Source: Dryococelus australis (Eukaryota; Arthropoda; Insecta; Phasmatodea; Phasmatidae). From it: DNA of 64,000 nucleotides. How positions within the stretch are numbered: the first letter of the stretch is position 1; each line of letters opens with the position of its first letter. The stretch lies in the NCBI GenBank assembly GCA_029891345.1, contig CM057009.1, positions 207,756,709 to 207,820,708 of the forward strand, written 5' to 3'. The notes below the pieces were generated by a model. It was given only the letters and a program-made list of their open reading frames with translations. It was not told where the DNA came from and ran no database searches. The translations under genes were made by a program, and so were the position numbers. Positions 25,627-36,839 of the stretch are shown one piece after another.

Positions 25627-25849
25627 AATTTAAATGCCTAGAGAGAGGATCGTTCATCGGATGCCTCTCTCACTTTTAATTCAGATAATGATGAGTGTAG
25701 AGTAATCAAAACTAATTGTGACCAAAATTTTAATAATACAGAGTTCATTCAAAATTCAGAATTTCAGTCAGAAGGTGTTATGTTATTAGAGGAATATCCA
25801 ACTGAATTCTAGTCCAAGGAAAAAGAGGGATATATCCATATATTCAGGG

Positions 25850-25965
25850 TTTTATTAGAGATACTGGAGTTGAACTAAGTATGCCAGTCGATTCAGGAAG
25901 CGAAGTAACTGCTATTTCCAAGGAATTTCTGAGTAGCCTTGGAAAAATGAAATACAAATAACTGC
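25850..25965 (+). pseudogene. Retroelement aspartic protease fragment
   Basis: One frame reads LSMPVDSGSEVTAISKEFL, a retropepsin active-site signature with D-S-G in place of the commoner D-T-G, followed by hydrophobic residues. It lies downstream of gag, as expected. A frameshifted continuation reads ITATLPVSIVTIVGA. The second protease motif and all downstream pol are missing. Confidence 0.65.
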
Positions 25966-26071
25966 AACTTTACCAGTATCAATTGTCACCATTGTAGGAG
26001 CATGCGTGCATGCGTGTGTGTGTGTGCGTGTAATTAAGTAACCTTTTGTTAGGAATATTTCTGCCAGGTCA

Positions 26072-26270
26072 AGCGTAAAGGGTGGTGTCTGCTAACAGTG
26101 GTTTCAGGAAAGCTGGTACTACTTGTGCTCTGAATTTTCCTTCTTGTTTTTCTTGTTCTAATTCTGTCTTTCTCCTATCTATTCCTTCGTGGATGGCCGG
26201 TGTTGACCCTTCTATTTTTTGGCAAATGGGCCCCACGCACAAAAATCTATCCTGTCATTCTATTTTGTTA
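26072..26270 (-). other. Unassigned minus-strand open frame inside the LTR element
   Basis: Read on the minus strand, an open stretch of about 60 codons contains GPICQKIEGSTPAIHEGI, RRKTELEQEKQEGKFRAQ and VVPAFLKPLLADTTLYA before a stop. The composition looks protein-like, but no start codon or splice sites are obvious and I recognise no family. It runs antisense to the surrounding retroelement. It may be chance or a fragment of another inserted sequence. Confidence 0.25.
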
Positions 26271-28344
26271 CATGTATCTATACTTAACTTCTAATGTTTA
26301 CCTTCTTCAGTGCTGAATTCTTCAGGCAGTGTTAGGGAATAGTCCTGCCCCGACCTCTTGACATCATCGTTAAGAGGAGAATTTTGTGACTGAATGATTT
26401 TAGCACACGTTTTATAACAAACTATTACATTTTATTATTAACAGTGTCATTGGTGATGACCACAGCAAATCAGTCCTTGTGGGTGCATGCCACTTGGATC
26501 ATACCAGTAAATTGAGGGACACCACCACCCTTAAAGGGAGTACAGTAATTGAGGCAAAGATAGCCTGTGCATGTGTGTGTATTATGTATAGTGAAAGATG
26601 AGTAAGGAAGAGAGTAACGAAACAAACAGGAACTTATAAGGAATATGCTCAGTAAAAGAAACATACTGTGTGTTGTGAAAGAATATGTGTTGTATGTTAT
26701 GCAAAATTTTAAAGGATGATAGGTGAAAACAAGGGTACATAAGTGTCAAGTGTATATGTGTAAGGTTAATAATGTTTGTACTGTACTAAGATTAAGAACA
26801 AATGTTTATAAAGTGTATAATAATGTTATTGTTTTTCTGATCTTGTAGTAACATTGCTTTTTGAAGTCGTGAAGATGTAATGTTGATTTGTGTGAAGGGT
26901 TAGGTGGAGAAGGGACCATGTTGCTGTGAACATGTGCTGTGTATATGGCACCAAAGGTGAGGTGTGTTCTGATATGTAGAATTAAAATGGTTATTTACTT
27001 GTATTTCTGACCAGTAACTACGAATAGCAGGATTTGAAGATTTTTAATTGTGCAAACATTTCAAATTTAGGAAATGCATTTAAAAACAGTTCTGAGTTTG
27101 CAAATATGAAGAGACACTTAAATTTCGAAAGTTGTTTTCAAACATGGAATTGAAAAAAGTTTTTTTAAAACATTAACCACAATAATTTAAATCCTAGACG
27201 AAACTTAAAAGGAAAGGGTTTTTCTTTTTTTCTGTTTTGTCAAAGGATGCAAGTTGAGGTGTTATGTTTAAGTGGTGACTATTTTAAAGGTGTAGTGTTC
27301 AGGAATTGCTCCAATGTGTGTCATTGGGTCTTTGCTCTTAGAGTATGTGTTGGGTGTTGGGGTGGGACAGGCCTGTGTCCTTTTTGTGTGTACATTGGCC
27401 TAGGATTTTTGTATTAATGAAAATGTGGCAGTGGTTTTGTATAATTTTGGGGCAGAACTGTTTCCATTTCCTGTTTAAATGTTGAGTATTGATCCCAATG
27501 ATTAATTAAAGTAAATTTGAGCAATTTAACAAAAATACTACACATGAGAAGGTAATACACACACACTTAAATGGATTATCGAAATTGCAAATAATTTAAA
27601 TTGTTTTGCTTTTAAACATAATATCTGATAACAAACTAATGCGAGGTTATGGTGTTATGACTGTGCACAATAATTTTTTATTTTATTTTAAATGAAAGTG
27701 ATGATGATGACAAATAATCTTGCAGATATTTTTCTTGTAATATGATGTCTAATAGTGTTAAATTGTTGGATTATCTGCAAGTTAAAAGTTTTTTTACATA
27801 ATATGAAAATGTTTTTTGAAAGTTGCAAGGTGTTTATGTTTACATAAGGGTTAATTACACATGTTTTATTGATTGTTGTCCACACCATTGTTTACACTTT
27901 TTCTTGTTTCACACCAACTAGACCATGAATTACAATTTTTTGAATTGAATTTAGTGCATATGTTTTCCATAGTATTTTGAAATGAAATTGAAACACTTAA
28001 GCTTACCTTTATATGTTTTGTTGAATTTCAGTGGTTTCTACATGAATGATTGTTCGAATTTTAATGAGATGTGCATTAATGGATGTTTATATTTCAGGAA
28101 CTTGTGTATAAGTGAATGATATATTGTTGTTTTGTAGCTACTCCATTGAGATCTTGTATTCTTCAGTAAAAGGCAACTTTAAAATTTTTTTGAAACATTA
28201 TGTGATTGTGTTAATGTTTGCAGAGTCAATGTAAGTTGTGTATATAGGAATAAGGTCACAGTAGTCTACTGATTCTGCACTTTTAAGTTAGGTTTTCATT
28301 CTGTAAAGATTTCTTCAAAATTTTTCCCAAATCAAGGGGTATAA
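26271..28344. other. AT-rich interior of the LTR element
   Basis: No pol or env domain was recognised. The region ends in a purine-rich stretch (about 28331-28344) just before the 3' LTR. GT-rich text near 26015-26040 is low complexity. Confidence 0.5.
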
Positions 28345-28545
28345 TGTGGCATTGCAGTTTATATACATTTTAATCGCTTTAATTTTTTTTCTTTTTCATT
28401 TTTAGTTAAAATCCCCAGTTTCATTTGTCAGTGAGTGTAATTGTCAAAATTTTTCCTTTCATGCGACAAGTAATCAGTTTTAATGCAGGGCTGTATTTCA
28501 AGTTTTTATCTGTATTGCGTGGCACTTTCGAATTCTCAGGCTACA
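28345..28545 (+). repeat. 3' LTR of the 24.2-28.5 kb element
   Basis: It is a direct copy of 24245-24456, beginning TGTGGCATTGCAG and ending GGCTACA. It lacks a short segment present in the 5' copy (around GAAGTAAGGGCTTTC) and has its own A/T-run changes, so the pair has diverged since insertion. Confidence 0.8.
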
Positions 28546-29049
28546 GAGTGAAGTGACGCAACTTTTGAGATAACAGTTGCCCCCCCCCCCCACCCCAATG
28601 TCATCAGCAGTTCTTGTTTTGAAGCCCATGCAGCGATGTAATGTTCAGCCAATAGGAGGTCGTGAACCCCAGTAAAATGTGTATTTTTAGATTTGTTTTG
28701 GAGGAGTGGGGGTAGCTGCACGTAATAAGCTGTGTGAGGCTAGCCCTGGCTCGTATGCATTCTGCTTTTATGTCTTAAATCAATTTTCATTAACAAGTAC
28801 TTTTTTGGACTTCAACATCTACTAAATTATTTCTGCAGGTATGGGAGACGATAGGCATAAAGGTGGAAGGTTTCTATTTCCTTCCCCTTGCCTTCTTAAG
28901 TTTACTCGCTAGTCGAGCTTTGTATTGGGAACTTTTTGTGAATCTATAAGTCTTGAAGAGAAGAAAGATTGTGTTGTGTCGTGCAGTACTGATATAAATA
29001 AACCTGGCCCGATTCAGACATGGAAATTCTCTCATTATTTCTCAACTAC
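28546..29049. other. Unassigned sequence with C run
   Basis: A run of C bases with one A lies at about 28580-28592. No coding segment was recognised. It may be the interrupted 5' part of the Tc1 element whose end is at 24162. Confidence 0.35.
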
Positions 29050-30180
29050 CAAGTGAACAACTTTTATGCTCTAACCCGGCCGAGTCCAGCCAAACCCCAA
29101 CTTGTAGTGAACAGGGCAACGTTACAAGCCAAACGGTGCAGCATGTGCACCAATGGTAACACTGACAAACTGTATATAAGTGAAGGTTGGGAAGCTACAG
29201 AGAGGTAGTGGCATTGTGTTTCCCTGCTGTTCTTGTGGACAGACTGACTGAGCATGCTGCTTTAAAGATCACAACCATAAGGACAAGTTACCATCTTCGA
29301 CCGCAGGATAACCGTGGCTAATCGGAATTGTGAATTATCCTACCAAAAATATTGGTTCTTATATTTGAAGAAATGCAACCACAGCTAAGCAGGTATGGTA
29401 TCAGTGGGTCAAGGAAAGATGAGCTGAGCAACTTGCCACAAAGTAATGGTTGCATAGCACCAACGAGTGCGAGGACAGACAGCTGCTGCTCATGGTAATT
29501 ACAGAATATACAGCCACATTTAACACCCTTGCTAACAAGTTCAGATATGTGGCACATCAATCTGTATCTGCACGCACAATGCATTGCCATCTGCAGCATC
29601 AGGCCATCATGTCAAGGTGTCCATTACTGTGGCTGGCACTGACTGTTTACCACAGGCACCTGCAGCCACAATGGTGCCTAACGTCTGGTATGTGGAGATG
29701 AATGGCATGCCATCATCTTCTCAGATGAATCCTGCTTCTGCTTGCAGCATTACGATGGTTGTGTCCATGTCTAGCAGCATCATGGAACATGCCTGACTTG
29801 AGTCCAGCATTATACACTGTTATACCTGTTCAGTACCTAGAGTTATGGTATGGGGGTACTATCAGATTCCAGGCCCCTTTAAAACGTAGTTCACATCGCT
29901 GGTATGCTGACCAACAAACATTACATTGCAGACGTGTTGGAGACTGTTACTGTATCATCAGGGCCAGCTTGGGGCACTGTACCAACAGGACAATGTGCAA
30001 CAGAATATAAAATACATTGTCCGATGATTCCTGAATTGCCACCAGGTCACACTACTTCCTTAGCCTGCGCGTTCACTGGATCTCTCCTCCATCAAAACAT
30101 GTGGTTCAAGGTCGGGCAACAACTGGCCTGTCACAGTATACCCGCGACAACAAAAGATATCTGAAGTCTCTTCCTTACAA
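29050..30180 (+). pseudogene. Tc1-like transposase, heavily mutated
   Basis: Several frames together follow the Tc1-like transposase order. The N-terminal part includes ATLQAKRCSMCTNGN, and then VSARTMHCHLQHQAIMSRCP resembles the second helix-turn-helix (VSARTVRRRL). LTVYHRHLQPQWC is next, then the region of the first catalytic Asp (SSSQMNPAS, where functional copies read FSDESRF). ELWYGGTIRFQAPL follows (usually VWGAI.....PL), then CCAACAGGACAATGTG, which encodes QQDN at the second Asp, and PARSLDLSP-like text near 30070. Stops and frameshifts separate all blocks. The enzyme would cut and paste its own DNA by a DDE mechanism. Confidence 0.8.
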
Positions 30181-30756
30181 TTAATGTTGCCAAAAACTGT
30201 TGAGAAACTATTGTGCTAAACTCAAGGCTGTATTTCCCATGTGGCACTTTTTAAGGGGCGGCATGACATGACAGGCTAAATACAAAGGAAAAAAAAAGTG
30301 TGTGTGTTGTTTGTATAGCTGTATGTTATAATAAAATTTATATCAATTCTATAGTAAATCCAATTAATATGGCTGGTGTCTGGGATTCAATTGTTTTGTG
30401 ATATTAATAAAAAGACCTTGTTGCCTCCATACCCACCAGTTCCAGCTTCCAGTTTATATTTATCAGGGGACAGAAACTAGTATAGAAGGAGCACAAGACT
30501 TTCTAGTATAGATCATTGAGTTTTGTGTTTTCAAGTTTCGCTCTGCTAGCAGATGAGTGATAGTAGCTTGTTTTTAGTTCTAACAAAATTTTTATTTATT
30601 GCAACACAAATAAAGGTGTGGAGTTTGCGTTTATAATTTAGATGTTTTACTAATGCTGAAAACTGATCGTAGTGTGTGAAGCATCCACGTGTAGCCTGAT
30701 ATTAAAATGGAAACACACTTGACGGTAAATTACCACAAATAATTTAGTACATTATA
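30181..30756. other. AT-rich non-coding stretch
   Basis: No right-hand Tc1 inverted repeat could be identified here, although one would be expected if the preceding pseudogene were complete. GTGTGTG text near 30300 is low complexity. Confidence 0.4.
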
Positions 30757-32488
30757 CAGTAAACTCCCGATTAACCGTGTTAATCAGGGCCAGACAAAAC
30801 AAGAATAACCAAATTTGTATTGAAAAACCCAGATGATAAAATTTACACATTTTTAATATTAATGGAAGTGATATTGTCTCCGAAAATCATGCTAAAACAC
30901 AGTACCTATTATATATTTCAAAGCAAACTCAAATCACCCATCATATGTACAGGATCTAAAACACACGATACTTTAACTGATATTTATGTTGCACCAAGTA
31001 TACTGTAATTCACGGTTCATAGAGTATACACAGCCTGCGTCGGCACCAGTCAGGTGGCATCAACCAGTAAGAGGTGGGTTGTTGAGCATGTGTGTTGCTT
31101 TCTCAATGTGCATTACTAACACCCATCTTTAGATGGCAGAGTTAGTTGAAAGTTTAGAATGCAATGCAATAAAGACTATAACAGGACATTAAATGAGGCA
31201 ACTGGGCAATTAAACAACACAGTACAACCCCCATTTAAAAAATTACCCTTACAAAAAAAATGCAGGGCACGTTAACTTTTTCTAAAGCAAGGAAAACACA
31301 TTTTAAAAAGTTTAAATTCATTAATTTCAAAGTTAGTGACAACCATAATAAATTTTATAAAAACGGAAACGCACGCCTCTATCAATAAGTGTAGATTGCT
31401 TTCTCATTGCCTCAATAGGCTGGGCTGAAATTTCTCAGATTTCGATACATCTTTAATTACTAGGAGCTTATTTAAATTTTACCAACTTGCACACGCACAC
31501 AAAAGTATAAAATTACTGAAATGTTTAGTTTTTGGTAAACATTTGAACATTTTATATGAAAAAATGTAAAAAAAGTTAAACAGTGCCTTTCTTGAAAAAG
31601 TCTTCAATTTTCTTTTGTTTGGCACCAGAATTGACGTTTTTGTTTATAACACGCCATGCTCAAATCTTATAATTATAACTAACTTTTCTGCACTAGTTTA
31701 AACTGTCCTTTTACATTTTTTTGGCATCGCAAAAACTATGCTACAAAGTGAACAATGACTCAGACTGGCGATCGAGGCTTTGTCCGAAACCAAAATGGCA
31801 AATTCGTTATTTTGTAATTTGTAATTTCGTAAGTTTCACTTCGGAAGTTGTCGACAGGCACTTGTTCAGCACTTGCATTAACACATTTTTACGTTAACAT
31901 TGAAAAATATTTCTATCTAAATTTAATGCTTAAAATGGACGTAATATTTCTACAATCATCACTGGAATGCTGCACATACATTAATAAATAATAAAATAAG
32001 TTATGCAATAAAGACTTCAAAAAATTTGTTACAAAATATATACAAAACACACAACAGTTACTGGCTTTTTAAAACATGTCTAGTGTATTTTATGTAGAAT
32101 TGTTTGTTTTAGAACATTTTATTTACGCATCCGCGCACATGTTCATATTGTATTTTAACAAATATCCTCTGCTAGATAGAAAATATGAAATACCAAATTA
32201 CCAAATACGCCATCATTTTTGTATACAAAATCAGGCCACATAATCATTTTGTCAACAAAATCTGCCATTTCGGACACGGCCTGAGAGGAGTCAGTCAGAC
32301 GCACATGAATGGGCAGAAATGGATGTCTCGTGCACGTCTCTGTGACAGGCTGACAGTTTAAAGAGCTAATCATCAGCTCACGCAGCAAAGCGATAGACGT
32401 ACATTACGCTGCTTGTTAAATTACACGCTTTACAGCATGGATAAGCCAAAAACCGGTTAAGTGAAGCACAAAAAAAGGGAGTGTACCG
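30757..32488. mobile_element. Pogo/Tigger-like element with nested MITE
   Basis: The left end TA|CAGTAAACTCCCGATTAACC and the right end, reading CGGTACACTCCC on the opposite strand with TTAACCGG about 20 bases further in, form imperfect inverted repeats with TA on both sides. The subterminal CCGATTAACCGTGTTAATC resembles pogo/Tigger ends (CGTTAATCCG type). The interior is AT-rich with no transposase. A second inverted-repeat element occupies 31775-32282. The right end is more diverged than the left. Confidence 0.55.
31775..32282. mobile_element. Nested MITE with GGCYxTGTCCGAAA ends
   Basis: The left end AGGCTTTGTCCGAAACC...AAATGGCAAATT and the reverse complement of the right end, AGGCCGTGTCCGAAATGGCA, are imperfect inverted repeats about 30 bases long. 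The 508-base body has no convincing frame; the minus frame 32155-32388 overlaps its right end and has no known motif. No clear target duplication is visible. Confidence 0.6.
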
Positions 32489-32950
32489 TAGTTGTATTGC
32501 CAATGAGAACTATAAAGCTTAGGATTATAACAAAAACTTCCATGAATTTTATTTGAGATAAAATAATCAGTTTACCGTTGTACAAAAATATAATTTAATA
32601 ATTAACTTAAAACACAGCAATTTAATTAAAGAAAAATGCTCACAGAAATGAAATCTAGACATGATTAAAATATCAGCACTGGTAAAAAATACTTGAAATA
32701 TGCTGTCATTGGTAATTACCCAGTGTCCAAAAAATTGTTCATTATAATAACAATGAAAAGTGGTCTGCACAAAATGAAGGGGTGGTAGATTGACACTTGC
32801 ATGTCCTCAACATTCCCTTATGGTTTGTGTATAAAGTGGACTTGTCGTACCGAAAATGCATATACCAATAAAATATCCACAGTTAATTTTCAATGGTCCC
32901 GGCAAAACTCCTATATAAATAATAATAATAATAATAAAGCTACCCTGTTG
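32489..32950. other. AT-rich stretch with (AAT)n microsatellite
   Basis: A short AAT run lies at 32919-32937. No coding segment was recognised. Confidence 0.6.
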
Positions 32951-32952
32951 TA

Positions 32953-33243
32953 TCATTTATCAGCTACTGCGTTGATCAAATTATATTTCGGTCCCAACGC
33001 CAAAGATTTCCCACAACTATAGTTTTTAAGCTGATTGTTTATGCATATGTCTAGTAACTCGATGTGAAATACGTCATGCACGCCGCCGATAATCTGCTCT
33101 GTGGCATGGTGCGAGTCTCCTGGTTTTCTCCCTCCACTTACATGCTTTCGTGAGGAGTAAATGTTGTCTAGCAAAAGAAAATTTGCATCCTCTATCTTGG
33201 CCATTACCCGTACATGCCTGGTCGCAGAGAAAGTTAAGTGCAC
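32953..33243 (-). other. Unassigned 96-codon minus-strand open frame
   Basis: This frame starts at an ATG and includes DANFLLLDNIYSSRKHV and HDVFHIELLDICINNQL, ending NLINAVADK. It has no low-complexity bias, which makes it one of the more protein-like unassigned frames here. I see no splice sites fitting a neighbouring exon and recognise no family. A competing frame overlaps at 33074-33298. It could be an old exon, a transposon fragment or chance. Confidence 0.25.
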
Positions 33244-33535
33244 CTGGCAATCGTAAAATTTTTATCAAGTCGCTCAAAACAGTTGCACCTATCATCACTA
33301 GTATTTCAAAAAAGCAAACTGGTTACGCCTGAAAATGTTACGCAATACATTTTGACGAGGAATTATTTGCAATGTTGTTATTATTATTTTGTGATTAAAA
33401 GTAGTCTTTTTCCTTTAGTTGGTGTTTAATTGTATCTGGTGTAAAATCAACATTATTTGTAAACAAAATATTAATTTAACTCGATGGACAGCATCTTCAC
33501 GAATAAAATGATATTCCCAGAAGCATATACTTTAC

Positions 33536-33612
33536 CTGTCCTTGTTGCCAAAAACTGTTTGAACATAGAGTGACTTTTATTACCAAGCGTAAAGTTAATT
33601 TTCAGTACCTTC
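33536..33612 (-). CDS. Possible 77-base exon, function unknown
   Basis: On the minus strand a pyrimidine-rich acceptor (TCTCAGATTTCCCCACAG) precedes 77 bases with one open frame. That frame reads KVLKINFTLGNKSHSMFKQF and continues LATRT. A good donor, GACAG|GTAAAG, follows. The exon would begin and end in phase 1. I recognise no family. It lies on the same strand as the transporter exon at 48040-48135, but its text does not match any part of that transporter that I recall. The other two frames contain stops. RNA evidence would be needed to accept it. Confidence 0.3.
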
Positions 33613-34520
33613 CTGTGGGGAAATCTGAGAATTTATATTAATTTATTTCAATAGAAATTCACCTTTGAATAAACTGATATCCTGTTAGGGTCTATTCGAC
33701 ACCTTTTGCCATCTAATAATGGGTAAGCACCAAACTCGAGTGTAGCATAACTCGTGACAGGTGTGTGTACGGGAAATTCAGAAGACGTGGTTTTGAATTT
33801 TTCGTTATCAAATACCACGAAAGAATAAATTTTAATCACCATATTTATTCATTTCTGTCTCAAAATTACAACTTTTTTGCAGTGAAATATAATTGAGACA
33901 TTTGCCACGCACGTAAGGTGTCACCAACATGTAGCGGTTTGGAGGGGTAAATGTTTTCACTCCTCCCACCGCCTTCCCTTCATTGTCTGCCCGTCATGAA
34001 CACACTGCCCGATCAATAATCTCTTTGCATTCTTTCAGCTGATTTAGCGCACCCGAGAATTTCAAAATCTGACACATTCGGTGTGATATTTTCATTTTCA
34101 GAGGGTTTGAAAGTATTAGGCCAGCTTGCATTTGGTGTCAGATTACATTCAATTATATACGGTATTTTGAGATGTTATATTATTTATTTAAATTAATTGA
34201 GATGGAATGTTTTTTTAATTATTATTTTTAATAATATTAATACAGTAATACTTTTTTTAAACATTCCCATTTTTATAGTTTATTACCTAAAGATTATTCA
34301 CAGATAATGTACAGCTCCAACTATACTCAAAATCAAGTATAATAAAGTCAGAAGATGTATTTTATTGATGTACATGTCAGAACCCTCATCTTTTGAAATC
34401 CTACATGTATGGAAATTTTTACAATCATCTAAAAAACAGTAAGATAGTAGTACTTTCAAAATTAAGTGGTGGAATGGCGACATGAAGTTTGTTTAAATTT
34501 ACTTGTACAAAAAATCATAA
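33613..34520. other. Unassigned sequence
   Basis: The span includes a moderately GC-rich patch near 33900-34030 and otherwise AT-rich DNA. No coding segment is supported. Confidence 0.45.
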
Positions 34521-34720
34521 GGATGCAATGGTGTAGTGATTAAATCACTCACCTTCCACTAAGGTAGGGTCAATACTGGATATCAGCACATGAGAAAAGT
34601 GGCAGAAGTTGAAGTTGGCTGGTGGGTTCTCAAGGTACTTCCCATTTCTCCCACTGTTATATTCCATTTCTCCTCCACCTGCACTACACTTTACCCTCAC
34701 TAGTGCAGAAGACAGTTGTT
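34521..34720 (+). repeat. tRNA-derived SINE, diverged copy
   Basis: The head GGATGCAATGGTGTAGTGAT and the TCACTCACCTTCCACTAAGG that follows correspond to the head of the SINE at 8038. A weak B box (AGGGTCAATACTGG) is present, and the body has GGCTGGTGGGTTCTCAAGG and pyrimidine-rich text ending near 34720. Confidence 0.65.
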
Positions 34721-35456
34721 GAGCAGGACTATCTCATCAAAAGATCCATGATTTTAAAGAGTAAAGCCCTTTCAAAGCACATATTCAATTATGTTAGCCC
34801 CAAATTGCATACAGTAAACGTAGATTTAGAGCATTTCATTATTAACAACAGCTTTCTGTAGGACTTTCCTGAAAATTTAAGACAAACAGAAATATTTAAC
34901 TGTTATGAACATCTTAAAAGTCCATCAACAGCTTATAAATATACAAGTTTGATGAGGGGAGGGGGAAAAAGCACACACTGAGGTCTGACAAGACCAAGGA
35001 ATGGGAAAACTAATTCAAAAGATAGGATCAGATAATTTTTGTGTTGGTATATATAATGAAATTATCAATACACTTAGAGAAAAGCTGCAAAAGCAGTGTG
35101 TATATTGTAGCTACCTATTACGAGAATGACCTTGAGCTAGCCATATATTGTAAAAGTCACCACCTTATAAAGTATCTGAAAATAAAAATGGCAACATGAC
35201 AAAATTATGTAAATTTCTACACCAAGAAGGATTTTTGAAGTGTATCCAAATCCAAATGTAAGAATACTGTACATAATAATACCTAGTGCTTCATTGACAA
35301 ACCGTCAGCCAAACGCTCCTTTTCTAATCTACAGCACTGAGAAACTACACTCATTTGTAAAAACAAAATTATTCACCATGAACAAATTGCACTAGTAAAA
35401 TGAAGGTTCACACACACTATCGTGACAGTTTGACATGTGTCCCATTTGATTTTATA
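34721..35456. other. AT-rich non-coding stretch
   Basis: No gene or repeat was recognised. Confidence 0.5.
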
Positions 35457-35690
35457 GACCGTTCACGGTAAAGTGAGCACTTTTTAATACCTTTTAAAAT
35501 CACACTAACCCCTAATAAATATATTTTATTGCAGCCTCAGACATTAACTTATGATAATGGTGAAATGTATACAGTATGTTTATTAGTCATATTGCAATGT
35601 TTATATTAAAAAGTGGTGGAAAGTTAGAAATTTGTTGAAAGGAATACTTTATCAGGGCATAAAAAATTGCTCACTTTACTGTGAACAGCC
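35457..35690. mobile_element. 234-base MITE, TA-type, copy 1
   Basis: The left end GACCGTTCACGGTAAAGTGA and the reverse complement of the right end, GGCTGTTCACAGTAAAGTGA, are inverted repeats of about 24 bases. TA precedes the left end, and TG (a likely decayed TA) follows the right. The same ends occur at 44932-45161 and, singly, at 8507. There is no coding capacity. TA duplication suggests a Tc1/mariner-type transposase acting in trans. Confidence 0.85.
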
Positions 35691-35929
35691 TGAGATGCGG
35701 TTTGCTTGCACGGATGTGCCACTAGGAGGCATACATGTCCCTCCATCATTCACAGCTGCAGAACACCTAAGCAGACCTTAGTAGCAGTGTGAGCCACAGA
35801 GCCATGTTGAATGAACAACATGCAGCATGCCCCGATGGAGTATTCTACAAGCCTTTACCCAGCTGGTTGGGTTTGAGTAAGGTTGCATCATCTGCCTACA
35901 AAAAGCAGGCAAGATGGTTTTGGCCCACT

Positions 35930-36826
35930 GCTCATCACTTGAACCATTCTACGTACACTGCGAGTAACTGCTGGACTCAGTGGGATCAGGAATGTACACA
36001 TACCTGTTGAGAAAGCTCAGGTCAACCCCGGTGGACAACCAACAGGGAAAATCGTTTCATTGTGGTGCCACAAGCTGTGAGCATTCCTCCAGAATTGCTG
36101 TGTACCATCTAGGGACATGTCATGGCAGCTGGGGATACGTCTGTCTGCCAGTACTACATCCAGGTGGCTAGCAGAGCAGGATGTTACCACGGCATCCCTT
36201 ATGAACCCTACCACTATGACCTGAGTATCGCAGAGCACATGTGACCTTCTGCCAGGACCAGGCAGCATGGCCACTGCGGATTGGTTATGAGTGGTGTTCA
36301 GCAATAAGTCACTGTCCTGTCTGGATACAGATAACAGAATTTCACATCTGGAGATGTCCTGTCCAGTGCCATGATCCACACTACCAACACTACCACAATG
36401 AAAAGGGTCCTGGTGTGGTGTGCCATTTCTTTTGGCTCCTGGACCCTCCTGGTGGTAATTGAAGGAACACTGACAGCGCTGCGATTCTGCGACCATGTTC
36501 ATCCCCCTTCCTGGTGCAGCTTGACAATCCCACTTTCCAGCAGGATAATGCACAGCTTCATATAGCACAAGTATCTCTGGCCTGCCTTCGTGATGTAAAC
36601 ATGCTTCTTTGGCCAGCAAGATCCCCAGACCTCTAGCCAATCAAGAATGTTTGGGACCAGATTGGACGGTAACTTCGGCCAGCAGTAACTACAGTAGATG
36701 TGGAGGATCAGTTGCACCAGCTGTGGCATGATCTTCCTCAGGATAACATCCAACATCTTTACGCCTCAAAGCTCAACCGTCGTATTACCACCCGTCTCCA
36801 TGATGCAGGTGGTCCACAACCATTAG
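35930..36826 (+). pseudogene. Tc1-like transposase, second pseudogene
   Basis: The best-preserved part is 36300-36826. Text near 36330-36440 corresponds to HIWRCPVQCHDPH and PGVV.W-type motifs, followed by SFGSWTLLVVIEGTL. At 36527-36636 the frame reads PTFQQDNAQLHIAQVSLACL and then DVNMLLWPARSPDL, including the second catalytic Asp. After a stop comes KNVWDQIG at the place of the third catalytic Glu (functional copies have PIE.VW), with Lys at the Glu position. The tail reads NIQHLYASKLNRRITTRLHD. At least two stops and the lost Glu make it inactive. It differs clearly from the 29-30 kb copy, so they are separate Tc1 lineages. Confidence 0.85.
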
Positions 36827-36839
36827 TGCATTGTGCAAA

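Larger units (their letters stand above)
24245..28545 (+). mobile_element. LTR retroelement with gag and protease, pol deleted
   Basis: Two direct repeats (24245-24456 and 28345-28545) share GCATTGCAGTTTATATACAT, TCAGTTTTAATGCAGGGCTG, TATTTCAAGTTTTTATCTGT and GTGGCACTTTCGAA, with small indels. The right copy starts TGTGGC just after ATCAAGGGGTATAA, a plausible polypurine tract, and ends GGCTACA. Between them lie a gag-like region (24508-25626) and a protease-like block (25850-25960). RT, RNase H and integrase are absent, and 26040-28344 is mostly AT-rich. No target duplication was seen. Confidence 0.8.

Noticed and set aside
36017..36640. 207-codon minus-strand frame
   Set aside because: It is antisense to the Tc1-like transposase remnant, whose conserved motifs are on the plus strand.
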